Part shown: piece after piece, positions 24,944 to 34,480 of the stretch
Position numbering within the stretch: the first letter of the stretch is position 1
Layout of the letters: each line of letters opens with the position of its first letter
From: Lachnospiraceae bacterium
GTDB lineage: Bacteria > Bacillota > Clostridia > Lachnospirales > Lachnospiraceae
Assembly: GCA_011958945.1 (NCBI GenBank)
Contig: BLLT01000007.1
Span: 1-43,506 of the forward strand
Direction of reading: 5' to 3'
Length of the DNA: 43,506 bases
Made by a program: the position numbers and the translations under genes
Notes under the pieces: model-generated
Told to the model about the DNA's origin: nothing
Database searches by the model: none
What the model saw: the letters and a program-made list of their open reading frames with translations, nothing else

Positions 24944-26446
24944 TCATGCGGTCACATAATTTAAGGGAATCTTAACAGAAAACGTAGTTCCTTCCCCTTC
25001 CACGCTGGATGCTTTAATGGAGCCCCTGTGCATTAGTATGGCATTTCTTGTAATCGCCAGCCCCAGTCCGGTACCGCCGATTTCCCTGGAATGGGATTTG
25101 TCTACCCTGTAAAACCTTTCATAAATATGCTCCAGCGCCGTCTCCGGGATACCGATGCCGGAATCTGCAATCTCCAAAGTAAAAAACTGATGGTCGGCAT
25201 CCAGTAACACTTTCACCCATCCCTGTTCCTTATTATACTTAATGGCATTTTCCACTAGGTTGGTAATAATCAAGGTCAGCTTCACTTCATCCGCTTCTGC
25301 CGTCACCGCCCGCTTGCTTTCAAATACAACTTCAATATCCCGTTTTCTCGCAATTGGACGCAGCCTTTTTAATATGAGTTCGGTGAGTTCGTTGACATCC
25401 ACAACGGTAACATTCATCGTTGCTACCGTCCTGTCCATTTTTACCATAGAGAGGAGATCATTTATAATCTTGTCCTCCCTTTCTATCTCTTCCGCAATAT
25501 CCACCATAAATTCCCGGTACAGTTCTGCCGGTACGCTGTCTCCCTGTGCCAGCAGCGAATCCGCCAGCACCTTTACGGAGGTAATCGGCGTCTTCAATTC
25601 ATGGGAAACATTGGCTACAAACTCCTGCCTGGATGTATCCACCACCTTCATCCTGCTTATCAACTCGTTAAAAGCATCTACAATATGCTCTGTTTCCAAA
25701 TAATCGGGCACAGAAATCGGTTCATCTTTATACCCTTCTTTTACCTCACTGATTGCCTTAGCCACCCGCTCAAAAGGTTTCATCAATATATGGGACAGCA
25801 AAAGGGCTATGGCAAAAATGGCCACCAGCATCATAATGGCTAACAGCAATGCCTTTCGGCTCAAAATGTCCAAAGTTACATTAATGCTTTCCGTTGAAAC
25901 ATTAGTAAGTATTACCCCCAGCACTACATCCTTCTTTTTTTCCTTATTCTCAGGCTCTGTGCTGCCTGCCGCCGAATCAGCTGCCGCCGTCTGGATAATA
26001 GGGGTAGTAATCTCTATATAACCATATTCCGAATCATAGTTAGAGCCCCCTGTACCCTGTTTCATGCATTTAATCACAGACTCCGTAATCACCGTTTTCC
26101 CCTCGCTGGTCCCGTATGTATCCTTGATTACCTTAAGCCCGGGATTAATCACCATAATACGGCCGTCATAGAGGTTCGAAATCTGCTCCAGTTCCGCACT
26201 GATAACCTCCGAAGAGTTATCCGCCAGATAATTGTAGGTTATAAGATGATTGGCTATGATATTTAACTGGTTTTGTACATCGGAAGTCCTGACGCTGACC
26301 GCACGATCCTCATAATTTTCCAATATCCCATAAGTTAAAATAATACTTGGAATAATGCCTATCAAAAATACAATAATAAAAATACGTGCTTTCAGGCTTC
26401 TCAAAACTTTCAGCTGGCTCAAAATCTTTTTTAGCTTTATATTCAT
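24944..26446 (-). CDS. Membrane sensor histidine kinase (WalK/PhoR-like)
   Basis: This 500-residue kinase has a membrane segment at 21-41, an extracellular sensor domain (about 45-195), a second membrane segment (199-222), HAMP (about 222-275), and HisKA with FVANVSHELKTPITS (phospho-accepting His282). The ATPase domain has NLVENAIKYN, DSGIGIPETALEHIYERFYR and GTGLGLAI. No PAS domain is present, unlike classical WalK. The extracellular domain has an acidic/alanine-rich insertion (AAADSAAGSTEPENKEKKK). GGAG 7 bases before the ATG supports the start. It pairs with the response regulator 82 bp upstream. Confidence 0.95.
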   Translation of the reverse strand: MNIKLKKILSQLKVLRSLKARIFIIVFLIGIIPSIILTYGILENYEDRAVSVRTSDVQNQLNIIANHLITYNYLADNSSEVISAELEQISNLYDGRIMVINPGLKVIKDTYGTSEGKTVITESVIKCMKQGTGGSNYDSEYGYIEITTPIIQTAAADSAAGSTEPENKEKKKDVVLGVILTNVSTESINVTLDILSRKALLLAIMMLVAIFAIALLLSHILMKPFERVAKAISEVKEGYKDEPISVPDYLETEHIVDAFNELISRMKVVDTSRQEFVANVSHELKTPITSVKVLADSLLAQGDSVPAELYREFMVDIAEEIEREDKIINDLLSMVKMDRTVATMNVTVVDVNELTELILKRLRPIARKRDIEVVFESKRAVTAEADEVKLTLIITNLVENAIKYNKEQGWVKVLLDADHQFFTLEIADSGIGIPETALEHIYERFYRVDKSHSREIGGTGLGLAITRNAILMHRGSIKASSVEGEGTTFSVKIPLNYVTA

Positions 26447-26528
26447 TACTGGGCTCCGTCAATCCATTGCTATCTGCCTTTTTTACACACATGCCTCTCC
26501 GCATAATTTCCCAAAGGGCATTTTCCCC

Positions 26529-27212
26529 TCATGCATAGTAGTACCCCACGCCCCACTTCGTATGCACATATTTCGGTTCGCTGGGATTCGTCTCAATCTT
26601 TTCCCGCAGCCGCCTGATATGCACATCCACTGTGCGGACATCGCCAGGATAATCACTTCCCCATACCAGTTTCAACAGATTCTCCCTGCCGTACACCTTA
26701 TTAGGGTTCAGCATGAGAAGCTCCAGCACTTCAAATTCCTTGGCCGTAAGATTAATTTCTTTTCCATTGATATATACCCGCCGGCCTTCCCTGTCCAGAC
26801 GCATATCTTTGCCTTCCAGAATATTCTCATCTTCCACTTTTTCTTTCCGGTTCGTCCGGCGCATAATGGCCTTCAGTCTGGCTTTGACTTCCAGGATATT
26901 GAACGGTTTCGTGATATAATCATCGGCGCCATATTCCAGTCCGAGAATCTTGTCCATGTCTTCCCCTTTGGCAGTAAGCATCACCACCGGAACATTGGAA
27001 AACTCCCTGATTTGCTGGCATACTTCAAATCCGGTCAGCTTGGGCAGCATCACATCCAGAAGAATAATATCATATTCATTATCCTTCGCCTTCTGCAGCG
27101 CTTCCTCCCCGTCATATGCGCAGTCTACTTCCATCCCGTCCTGCTCTAAACTGAACCGGATTCCTTTTACGATCAGCTTCTCGTCATCAACAACCAATAC
27201 TTTCCTGCTCAT
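26529..27212 (-). CDS. OmpR-family response regulator (WalR/PhoP-like)
   Basis: This 227-residue regulator has a receiver domain with phospho-acceptor Asp53 (DIILLDVMLP) and the conserved YITKPF lysine, plus a C-terminal winged helix (LTAKEFEVLELLMLNPNKVY, then VDVHIRRLREKIE). The start at 27212 is chosen because ATGA overlaps the comEA stop codon by 4 bases, indicating translational coupling to comEA. It should act as partner of the downstream histidine kinase. Confidence 0.95.
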   Translation of the reverse strand: MSRKVLVVDDEKLIVKGIRFSLEQDGMEVDCAYDGEEALQKAKDNEYDIILLDVMLPKLTGFEVCQQIREFSNVPVVMLTAKGEDMDKILGLEYGADDYITKPFNILEVKARLKAIMRRTNRKEKVEDENILEGKDMRLDREGRRVYINGKEINLTAKEFEVLELLMLNPNKVYGRENLLKLVWGSDYPGDVRTVDVHIRRLREKIETNPSEPKYVHTKWGVGYYYA

Positions 27213-28054
27213 TTCACACCTCTGACACAAATTTTGTCTTTCATTTTTGCAAACATTCCGTCTTTAATGCCTTCCACTTTCATAATATCTTCAATCTTCG
27301 AAAATCCCCCGTTTTTCTCCCGATAGGAAATGATGCTTTCCGCCCGGCTCTCTCCCACTCCCGGCAATGTAATCAATTCTTGTTTCGTAGCCGTATTGAT
27401 ATCCACCAGCCCGTCTCCCGAAGCATCGCTGCCAAAATCTCCGCTTCCATTTCCTGTTCCTATCCATCCTGCATCCCCAGAAATACCCGATGATATGCCG
27501 GTTTCCTTTCCTTCCCCATCTGTCTCTGGGTTTTCCCGGGAAGGTATCTCTATCTTCCAGCCGTCCTCTAGGATATATGCCAGATTCACATAATCCGCCG
27601 CAGCGTCCTGCGTAAACCCGCCTGCCTCTTCTACCGCCTCATATACCCGGCTTCCCTCCGGCAGTTCATATACCCCCGGCCTCATCACTTCTCCGCAAAT
27701 ATGTACAAACAAGGTGGATGTCTCCACCCCATTCCCACCTTCTCCTGTGTTTCCCCCTCCGGCCCTAAAAGCATCTTCCTCATTCCGTTCCGGGCCCGCC
27801 CCCGGGCCTTCGCCCGAAGCTGCTCTCACATCCGCGTCCGAATCCATACCCGAAACCAATTCCCTATCCACACCTAAAGTATCGCTTCCTTCGCCCGAGC
27901 CTTCCAGCCTGACCAAATCCTCCGAGTCCAGCAAAACCGTTTCCTTCTCACTGCATCCTGCCGCCCCCGCCAGAATCGCTGCCAAAACAACAGCAAACAG
28001 AACTTTCCTGCCTGCCCCGATTCCTGTTCCAAATCCAATTTTCCCTTTCTTCAT
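27209..28054 (-). CDS. comEA: ComEA-type DNA-binding protein with SLBB domain, lipoprotein-like
   Basis: This 281-residue exported protein has a signal with a lipobox-like LAGAAGC (Cys34), followed by an acidic Gly-rich linker, then an SLBB domain (FVHICGEVMRPGVYELP onward). A second Gly-rich linker leads to a C-terminal helix-hairpin-helix pair (DINTATKQELITLPGVGES, then IEDIMKVEGIKDGMF) that binds double-stranded DNA for uptake. Typical ComEA is membrane-anchored; lipid anchoring would be a variant. The start at 28054 has AGGAAG upstream. Its stop overlaps the response-regulator start. Confidence 0.92.
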   Translation of the reverse strand: MKKGKIGFGTGIGAGRKVLFAVVLAAILAGAAGCSEKETVLLDSEDLVRLEGSGEGSDTLGVDRELVSGMDSDADVRAASGEGPGAGPERNEEDAFRAGGGNTGEGGNGVETSTLFVHICGEVMRPGVYELPEGSRVYEAVEEAGGFTQDAAADYVNLAYILEDGWKIEIPSRENPETDGEGKETGISSGISGDAGWIGTGNGSGDFGSDASGDGLVDINTATKQELITLPGVGESRAESIISYREKNGGFSKIEDIMKVEGIKDGMFAKMKDKICVRGVK

Positions 28055-28186
28055 CCCGCACAGCTTCCTTTCTATATGAAGCGTGAACCTATTATCAAAG
28101 GCTGCACGCAAATCGGAAGACCCCTCTATGCGACTTGCTCTTCCATTGTAAAGTAAATATCCTGCTTTTACAAGTACCTTTTCGTC

Positions 28187-28618
28187 CTATTTCCATTTAA
28201 AAATAACGATTCCCGCTATGGCAATTCCCATCCCGATTACCTTCCTCCATTCCAACGGCTGCTTATCTGTGCCGAACACTCCCAGGAGTTCAATCACATA
28301 AGCTACAATCAGCTGGGCGATAACAATCAGCATTACTGCCTTTGCCGGGCCCAGCATCTCCATGCTCTTAATTACCGTATAAGTAATCACAGCCCCGATA
28401 GCCCCGCCCAAAAGCATATATTTCGGCTCCACTTTCATCAGTGTTCCAAAAGAAGACCTGTCCGTAATCAGCCATGCGGCCAGACAGACCAAAAGGGCGC
28501 TGAACTGCACAAAAGCATTTGCCACCCAAATGCCCGATGTCTTGGTCACCTGGGTATTAAATACCCCTTGAATACTCATTAAAGCTCCGGATATCAATGC
28601 AATAAAAAATCCAATCAT
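28187..28618 (-). CDS. DMT-family transporter (YdcZ/DUF606 type)
   Basis: This 143-residue membrane protein has about five hydrophobic helices spanning most of its length, from FFIALISGALMSIQGVFNTQ to GMGIAIAGIVIFKW. Length and the N-terminal QGVFNTQVTK pattern match the short YdcZ group of the drug/metabolite transporter superfamily, whose substrates are mostly unknown. GGAGG precedes the ATG. It has a long gap to comEA and is not clearly part of that operon. Confidence 0.88.
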   Translation of the reverse strand: MIGFFIALISGALMSIQGVFNTQVTKTSGIWVANAFVQFSALLVCLAAWLITDRSSFGTLMKVEPKYMLLGGAIGAVITYTVIKSMEMLGPAKAVMLIVIAQLIVAYVIELLGVFGTDKQPLEWRKVIGMGIAIAGIVIFKWK

Positions 28619-28703
28619 ATGGGTCCTCCAAATATCATTTTTTTCAAATGTACTTTACTATTTTTGCCCATATGATTGGAAAAGTATTCAGTTATTTTTT
28701 ATT

Positions 28704-30356
28704 TTATTCCTCTGTTTCCTCCTGTGCCTCCCTGCGCAGTTCTTCCTCGTCCAAGTATTCCACTTCGTCCACTATTTCTTCCTCTTCCTCAATTACCGTC
28801 TCCGTATAGGGTTCCCCGGTCACCTGGGTCATTATCTGCTCCGACAGCTGCCGCAGCCTGTCATTCGCATCGGCCCCATCCCATATCTGGGCAAAGGCAA
28901 TCTCCAATTCCACCCAGAAATTGCTTGTCTCCACCATTTTGGGCATCGGCACCGATACCTCATATTCATTGACGAATTCCTGCAAATTGATGTTTCCGTA
29001 ATCCACACCATAACGGGCCGCCACCTTTCCTGTCCTGGAATATAAAGTATCGGTATATTCGCAAGTCAGAAACCTGGCAAAATCCCTTGCCAACTCCTGC
29101 TTGTCCGAATAGCCGTTTACCGCCACACAGTTGGTTACGGAAAGGCTTCTGGTCAGCAGTTCCTCGTTAATATCCGGCACCGGGGCGATGCTGTATTCAT
29201 AAGCAAAGTCACCGTTCCCCTTTGCTTCCTCCAGCTTTGCCACCGCATCCGTAGTGGCCACCGTATATACGATTTTCCCTTCCATAAAATCATTCAGCAC
29301 CTTTTCATAGCTGATTTCTTTCGTATCTATCGAGAAAAACTGGTTGAGTGCCTGATAAACCTTCAGGCAGTCAATAGCATCTTTATTGTAGATATTCATG
29401 TTCTCCGTATTATCGCCGGCCGCTCCGCCCACGATCATATAATTGCCCGCAAAAAAGTAATTATAAAAAATATCCGTAACATCCCACTTAAAAATGGCTT
29501 CCACCTGTTCCGGGGCGTTGTATTCATTGGCGAAGTTTAAAATATCATCAATAGTGGAAGGCAGAAGTTCCTTCACCCTTTCATCCACCAGGGCTTCCAT
29601 TTCACCATCCGGCTCCGTTCCATCCTCCCCGGAGCCTTCGCCGCCTTCCCGCAAACCGCCCTCATTTTGGGCATCTGCATCAGCCTGGGAAGTTCCATCC
29701 CCTTGGGTATTTCCGCCCTCCTGGCTGCTTTCACCTGCCTGGGCGTCCTCATTCCCCTGGCTTTCTTCCTCCGGCCCGTTTTCCTCGAAATCAGCCATTG
29801 CCGCTTCCCCTTCGGCCGCATCCCTTTCCGCCTCAATCTGGCTTCTGGCGAATTCCTCCAAGTACGTCCTGTTATAGAGCAAGGAACTGGTTTCGAAATA
29901 AAAAGGATAGCCGATGGTTTTATTTTTATATGTGACTGCCAGGCGGGCGGCATCCGGATATTCTTCTTTAATCTCCCCCCAGCTTTCTTCGCTTATCGGG
30001 GAAGCCAGCCCTGCAAGAAAAGCCTTTTCCAGGGAATCGTTGCTGATAATGTATAAATCCGGCATATTTTCCGATTGAATGGAAGCTTTATTGATTTCCT
30101 CCAGGTACTCCAACCCGGAAGCCAATACCGGAATAACCCTCACATCATGGGCTTCCCCATAGGCCACGGCAGCGCTTCCCAGATAATCGGTAAGCGCCTC
30201 ATCCGTATACCAGAAATAAATGGTTTCTTTCCCCCTGGTAAAAATAGATTCCTCTTGTTCCTGACTGATTGTTTTTCCCGACAGGCCTACTACCGCCACC
30301 GCCGCAGCGGCACATGCAATTACCGCCATAGTAAAAAGCCTTTTCTTAAGCCCCAT
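28704..30356 (-). CDS. Orphan extracellular solute-binding protein with acidic insertion
   Basis: This 550-residue family-1 binding protein has an N-terminal hydrophobic segment (FTMAVIACAAAAVAVVGLSG) but no lipobox Cys, so it is either secreted or anchored by this helix. The binding domain starts IYFWYTDEALTDYLGSAA. An acidic low-complexity block of roughly 70 residues (about 180-255, rich in Glu, Gly, Gln, Ser) is inserted in the fold, and the C-terminus is also strongly acidic. No permease or ATPase gene is adjacent. AGGAG precedes the ATG at 30356. The ligand cannot be inferred. Confidence 0.85.
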   Translation of the reverse strand: MGLKKRLFTMAVIACAAAAVAVVGLSGKTISQEQEESIFTRGKETIYFWYTDEALTDYLGSAAVAYGEAHDVRVIPVLASGLEYLEEINKASIQSENMPDLYIISNDSLEKAFLAGLASPISEESWGEIKEEYPDAARLAVTYKNKTIGYPFYFETSSLLYNRTYLEEFARSQIEAERDAAEGEAAMADFEENGPEEESQGNEDAQAGESSQEGGNTQGDGTSQADADAQNEGGLREGGEGSGEDGTEPDGEMEALVDERVKELLPSTIDDILNFANEYNAPEQVEAIFKWDVTDIFYNYFFAGNYMIVGGAAGDNTENMNIYNKDAIDCLKVYQALNQFFSIDTKEISYEKVLNDFMEGKIVYTVATTDAVAKLEEAKGNGDFAYEYSIAPVPDINEELLTRSLSVTNCVAVNGYSDKQELARDFARFLTCEYTDTLYSRTGKVAARYGVDYGNINLQEFVNEYEVSVPMPKMVETSNFWVELEIAFAQIWDGADANDRLRQLSEQIMTQVTGEPYTETVIEEEEEIVDEVEYLDEEELRREAQEETEE

Positions 30357-30456
30357 GCTTTTCTCCTAACCTCCATATTGTATCTTTGCTGCCCATTTTC
30401 CTGGCATCAGCAATATATCCCTAACAAAACAGTTTGCAAACACTCTCTGCTTTTCA

Positions 30457-31650
30457 TCATAACATTTCCGCCAGGCATTTGTCCAATATATCCGTCATTT
30501 CATCCACGTGTTCCGTTTCTATGATAAGCGGCGGCACGATCCGGATAATATTCGGCCCCGCATTTATCAGTATCAGCCCTTTCTCCATGGCTTTATGAAT
30601 GATATCGCCCACCGGTTCTTTGCACACCAGCCCCTGCATCAGGCCGGTTCCCCTTCTGCATTCTATCATATCATATTTTTCCGCCAGTACATCCAATTTT
30701 TCTTCCAGATATGGGCTTATCCTGTTTACATGGTCAATGATTCCCTTTTCCTCAAACAAATCCAGCACTTTACAGATTGCCGCCCCGGCCAGTGGATTGC
30801 CGCCATATGTCGTGCCATGATCGCCGCTTACTAAGGAGTTGGCCGCCACATGCTCCGTCATAAGGAAAGCCCCTACGGGAATGCCGCAGCCCAAAGCCTT
30901 GGCCGTCATCATAATATCCGGCTTCACGCCATAACGCTGCCATGCATACATCGCACCGGTACGCCCCATGCCGCATTGGATTTCGTCCAGGATAAGCAGA
31001 ATATCTTTTTCTTCGCACAACGCTTTTACCCGCTCCATAAATTCCTTTTCGGCCGGATAAATCCCGCCTTCCCCCTGGATTGTCTCAAACATAACGGCGC
31101 ATGTTTTATCCGTCACCAATTCTTCTACGCTCTCAAAAGAATTCATTTTTGCAAATTTGATATTCCCGATCATAGGCTGGAAAGCTTCCCTGTATTTCGG
31201 GTTCCCCGTTACCGACAAAGCCCCCATCGTCCTCCCATGGAAAGAATGCTCCATGGCAATAATTTCATGGTCTTTGCTGCCGTCTTTCAAATAGGCATAT
31301 TTTCTCGCCGCTTTTATGGCTCCTTCCACCGCTTCCGCACCGCTGTTTGTAAAAAATACCCTATCCATACCGGATACAGCCTTTAATTTTTTGGCCGCCT
31401 CTATGGCCGGTATATTATAATAATAATTGGAAGTGTGAATCAGTTTGTCAATCTGAGCCTTCAAAGCATCATTATATGCTTCATTGTGATAGCCTAAAGC
31501 GAATACCGCAATGCCGGAAACAAAATCCAAATATTTTTTTCCTTCTATATCATACAGGTATACCCCTTCCCCTTTATCAAGTACCACCTGATATCTGTTA
31601 TAGGTATGGAGAAGCGCCTGTTCCGCTTCTTCTATATATTCTTTCATCAT
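30457..31650 (-). CDS. argD: Acetylornithine aminotransferase
   Basis: This 397-residue fold-type I PLP aminotransferase interconverts N-acetylglutamate semialdehyde and N-acetylornithine. VFFTNSGAEAVEGAIKAAR, HSFHGRTMGALSVTGN, ILDEIQCGMGRTG and TAKALGCGIPVGAF (PLP lysine) are present. The start is set at 31650 because AGGA lies 10 bases upstream; the ATG at 31659 is too close. It is last in the arg cluster, 122 bp after argB. Confidence 0.95.
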   Translation of the reverse strand: MMKEYIEEAEQALLHTYNRYQVVLDKGEGVYLYDIEGKKYLDFVSGIAVFALGYHNEAYNDALKAQIDKLIHTSNYYYNIPAIEAAKKLKAVSGMDRVFFTNSGAEAVEGAIKAARKYAYLKDGSKDHEIIAMEHSFHGRTMGALSVTGNPKYREAFQPMIGNIKFAKMNSFESVEELVTDKTCAVMFETIQGEGGIYPAEKEFMERVKALCEEKDILLILDEIQCGMGRTGAMYAWQRYGVKPDIMMTAKALGCGIPVGAFLMTEHVAANSLVSGDHGTTYGGNPLAGAAICKVLDLFEEKGIIDHVNRISPYLEEKLDVLAEKYDMIECRRGTGLMQGLVCKEPVGDIIHKAMEKGLILINAGPNIIRIVPPLIIETEHVDEMTDILDKCLAEML

Positions 31651-31772
31651 AAAATTCATATCCTTTCCGTTTCGCCAAATCACTCGCCCATAGCCGAATG
31701 GGCCGCTCCGTTTCAGCCTGTGCAAAGCATATGCCGCTGCCGCATCTTGCCGGCGGCCATTATCTGCCGCCC

Positions 31773-32663
31773 TCAGCCCTCCGCCATATCCTCGTCTTTA
31801 ATAATCGCCGTTCCTATCCCCCTATTAGTAAAGATTTCCAGAAGCAGGCAATGGGGAATCCGCCCGTCCAATATATGCACCCTGCTCACCCCTTCTCTAA
31901 TTGCGCTCGTGCAGTTGGCCAGCTTCGGCAGCATACCGCCTCCTATGTAGCCCTCTTCAATCAGCTTTTCCGCATCCGATGCGCCCAGTCTGGAAATAAA
32001 GGAAGACTTATCGTTAATATCTTTATAAAGGCCTTCAATATCCGTAAGGAAAGCCAGCTTCTCCGCATGTACCGCCTTTGCAATGGCGCATGCCGCATCG
32101 TCCGCATTGATATTATAAGTCTGGAATTCATCGTCCAAGCCAATGGGGGCCACAATAGGGAGAAAATCCTTTTCCAGAAGGTCATACAGCACCTTGGGAT
32201 TTACATTCTTCACATCCCCTACAAAACCGATGTCTTTGCCGTCAGAATATTTTTTATCCACAGTGATGAGTCCGCCGTCCTTGCCGCTGATGCCTACCGA
32301 CTTTACCCCCAGTTCCTGCACCATCGTCACAAGGCTTTTATTCACCTTGGAAAGGACCATTTCTGCAATTTCCATCGTCTCTTCGTCCGTAACCCGCAGA
32401 CCGTTTACAAACTGGGGCTCCTTTCCCACCTTTCCTACCCAACGGCTGATTTCCTTGCCGCCTCCGTGGACGATAATGGGCTTAAAGCCTACCAGCTTTA
32501 ACAGTGTAACATCTTTGATGACATTTCTCTGCAGTTCCTCGTTGCTCATAGCGCTCCCGCCATATTTTACCACGATTATTTTCCTGTTGAACTTCTGTAT
32601 ATAAGGGAGGGCTTCTATGAGCACCTCTGCTTTTTTTAATACTTCTGTCATATTTTTATCCAT
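31773..32663 (-). CDS. argB: Acetylglutamate kinase
   Basis: This 296-residue amino-acid kinase phosphorylates N-acetylglutamate in arginine synthesis. [30 protein letters not shown] and a C-terminal [19 protein letters not shown] arginine-site-like region are visible, suggesting feedback inhibition by arginine. ATG at 32663 is taken; a GTG at 32672 lies only 3 bases from AGGA, while the ATG is 12 bases away, so either is possible. It has its own candidate promoter. Confidence 0.95.
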   Translation of the reverse strand: MDKNMTEVLKKAEVLIEALPYIQKFNRKIIVVKYGGSAMSNEELQRNVIKDVTLLKLVGFKPIIVHGGGKEISRWVGKVGKEPQFVNGLRVTDEETMEIAEMVLSKVNKSLVTMVQELGVKSVGISGKDGGLITVDKKYSDGKDIGFVGDVKNVNPKVLYDLLEKDFLPIVAPIGLDDEFQTYNINADDAACAIAKAVHAEKLAFLTDIEGLYKDINDKSSFISRLGASDAEKLIEEGYIGGGMLPKLANCTSAIREGVSRVHILDGRIPHCLLLEIFTNRGIGTAIIKDEDMAEG

Positions 32664-32710
32664 AGCATGCACATTTCCTTTCTTTTCTTCATCCCTGCAT
32701 ATTCTTTCCT

Positions 32711-32771
32711 ATTTTAGTACGTTATGATGGAAATGTACAGTGGGAAATGATATTTTATGCAAAATTTTGCA
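32711..32771 (-). promoter_or_regulatory. Candidate argB promoter with TGCAAAATTTTGCA palindrome
   Basis: The -35 TGTACA (32734-32739) and -10 TAAAAT (32711-32716) are 17 bases apart. Upstream, 32758-32771 is a perfect 14-bp palindrome beginning in TTTTATGCAA, a 10-mer also found twice before argG. It could be an ArgR operator. It could equally be a fragment of the TTTTGCAGCAG repeat element. Confidence 0.45.
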
Positions 32772-32830
32772 GCAGTTCAGGCTTCAATGCTATTTGGTTG
32801 ACGATAGCGGACGCTATGGTGCTAACTTAA

Positions 32831-32874
32831 TGACATTGGTTCAGCCCACTGCACCGGCATGGGCTGAAATGTTA
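32831..32874. repeat. Short hairpin related to the TAACAGTTCAGCC element
   Basis: TTCAGCCCA (32840-32848) pairs with TGGGCTGAA (32860-32868). The minus-strand end TAACATTTCAGCC (32862-32874) matches the terminal repeat of the 34772-34913 element at 12 of 13 positions. It may be a minimal derivative of that element. Confidence 0.45.
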
Positions 32875-32887
32875 CAAAGTCTTTCAT

Positions 32888-33043
32888 TTACGCTTTCTTT
32901 TGCGCCAGTATCATCTGTATTATTTCAAGAATAACCCGGTTATCAGCACTCAATTTGCCAAAACCGTCATCCACTCTTTCCAATTCTTTCTGTCCTTTTG
33001 AAAGGATATTTTCGATTTCATCTTTTACCTCATTTCTGTACTT
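32888..33043 (-). pseudogene. Possible gene remnant (C-terminal fragment), no start codon
   Basis: An open frame of 51 codons without a usable start reads EIENILSKGQKELERVDDGF and then KLSADNRVILEIIQMILAQK before a TAA. The composition looks protein-like and recalls the C-terminal end of small regulators, but I cannot name a family. It lies in the 651-bp gap between argB and the dehydrogenase gene. The rest of that gap is AT-rich with no other signal I can support. Confidence 0.3.
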
Positions 33044-33162
33044 TCAACATTTATCATCTGCATCTATTTCTCATTCAATAGTAGTACATATCTTCTCTTT
33101 GCTCTATAATTTGCTAAAAAATATCTTCAAACCCTCATCAATTTATGTCCGTCTAACAACGG

Positions 33163-33174
33163 AATTTCCTATAA
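33163..33174. repeat. AATTTCCTATAA motif, copy 2
   Basis: This is an exact copy of the 12-mer at 30-41. On the minus strand it follows the U-tract of the terminator after the dehydrogenase gene. Confidence 0.6.
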
Positions 33175-33179
33175 GGTAA

Positions 33180-33228
33180 GAAAAACAGCCCCGCTACGGA
33201 CAAACCGTAGTTGAGACTGTCTTTATTT
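33180..33228. terminator. Intrinsic terminator downstream of the dehydrogenase gene
   Basis: CTACGG (33194-33199) pairs with CCGTAG (33205-33210), extended by ACAG/CTGT. A T5 run follows on the minus strand and TTTATTT on the plus strand. Confidence 0.7.
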
Positions 33229-33314
33229 ACTCCTATACCGCTTGACAAGTACCGCGATGATAAGCTGCCCCAATGCCTATCATCCATTGATGCCACTGAC
33301 AAGTACCTCAAAAT

Positions 33315-34346
33315 TTACGGATGCACCACCACTTTAATGGACTCGCTGCTCATCTGCATATGGATGGCATCTTCCAGATGCTCCATATCGTACACATGGG
33401 TAATCAGCTTCTTGATTTCCAACCGCCCGCCATTGATAAGGTTTACCGCCCTCTGGTGAGTATCTGGGTTAATCATAGAACCCATAATTTTCAGTTCCTT
33501 TTTGTAAACATCGAACAGTGGCAGGGGAACCGTCGCGTCCACCCCCGGAACGCTGAACAGCAAAATGGCTGCCCCCAGCCCTGCCGCCTTAAATGCCTGC
33601 TCTACTGCAAACCCTTTTCCTACACATTCGATAATCACATCCGCCCCATCATGGCCGCATATTTCTTTGATTCTTGCAGGAACATCTTCATGAATAGGGT
33701 CAATCACAGCATCGACCCCCACTTCCATCCCGATTTTCCGTCTCATTTCTATGGGCTCGCTTAAAATCACGGTGGAAGCCCCGCTGATTTTTGCCATCTG
33801 CACCATCAACAGGCCAATCGTCCCTCCGCCGATTACCAGCACATCCTGCCCTGGCTTAATCGCTGCCTGGTCAATACCGTGGAGCACACAGGCCAAAGGC
33901 TCTGCCATCGCTGCCACGTCAAAGTCAATTTCTTCCCTTACTTTAAAGCACTGGGTATCCGGGCAAACCGAATATTCTGCAAATCCACCGTTCACGTTAA
34001 CCCCCAGGGCAAATAAATTCTCGCAGTTCTGCTTCCTGCCCATCCTGCAAGGCCTGCAGTGATTGCAGTAAATATTGGGGTCCATAGCCACATGGTCACC
34101 GGGCTTCACCTTCGTTACTTCCGCCCCCACTTTTTCCACTATGCCGGCAAATTCATGCCCCAGCACTACAGGGGTAGCCACATCTGCCGAGCCTGCCTCC
34201 CCATGGTAAATATGCACATCCGTACCGCAGATTCCGCATGCCTTATTTCTGACCAGGACATCATGCCCTCCCAACGGGGCAAATTCCATATCCCTTACCT
34301 CAAATTTCGATGTTTTATCCGCGCCTAGAAAAAAAGTACCTTTCAT
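33315..34346 (-). CDS. Zinc-dependent sorbitol/threonine dehydrogenase-like enzyme
   Basis: This 343-residue medium-chain dehydrogenase oxidises a polyol or similar alcohol with NAD. Catalytic zinc ligands are Cys40 (GICGTD) and His64-Glu65 (GHE). Structural zinc cysteines are 94, 97, 100 and 108. The nucleotide loop GGGTIG is at 173-178. The substrate is not evident. GGAGG precedes the ATG. It is divergent from the ROK regulator at 35093, which probably controls it. It interrupts the arginine cluster. Confidence 0.93.
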   Translation of the reverse strand: MKGTFFLGADKTSKFEVRDMEFAPLGGHDVLVRNKACGICGTDVHIYHGEAGSADVATPVVLGHEFAGIVEKVGAEVTKVKPGDHVAMDPNIYCNHCRPCRMGRKQNCENLFALGVNVNGGFAEYSVCPDTQCFKVREEIDFDVAAMAEPLACVLHGIDQAAIKPGQDVLVIGGGTIGLLMVQMAKISGASTVILSEPIEMRRKIGMEVGVDAVIDPIHEDVPARIKEICGHDGADVIIECVGKGFAVEQAFKAAGLGAAILLFSVPGVDATVPLPLFDVYKKELKIMGSMINPDTHQRAVNLINGGRLEIKKLITHVYDMEHLEDAIHMQMSSESIKVVVHP

Positions 34347-34480
34347 CTTCGTCCTCCATTCCGATTCCCTATCCGGTATTCAAAAATCTGTACTATAAAG
34401 CACGCTTCTATAAACTAGTTTTACAAAAGTATATTCGATATGTTACCACACTATTTCCACTCCGTCAACTACTTTCCTAA

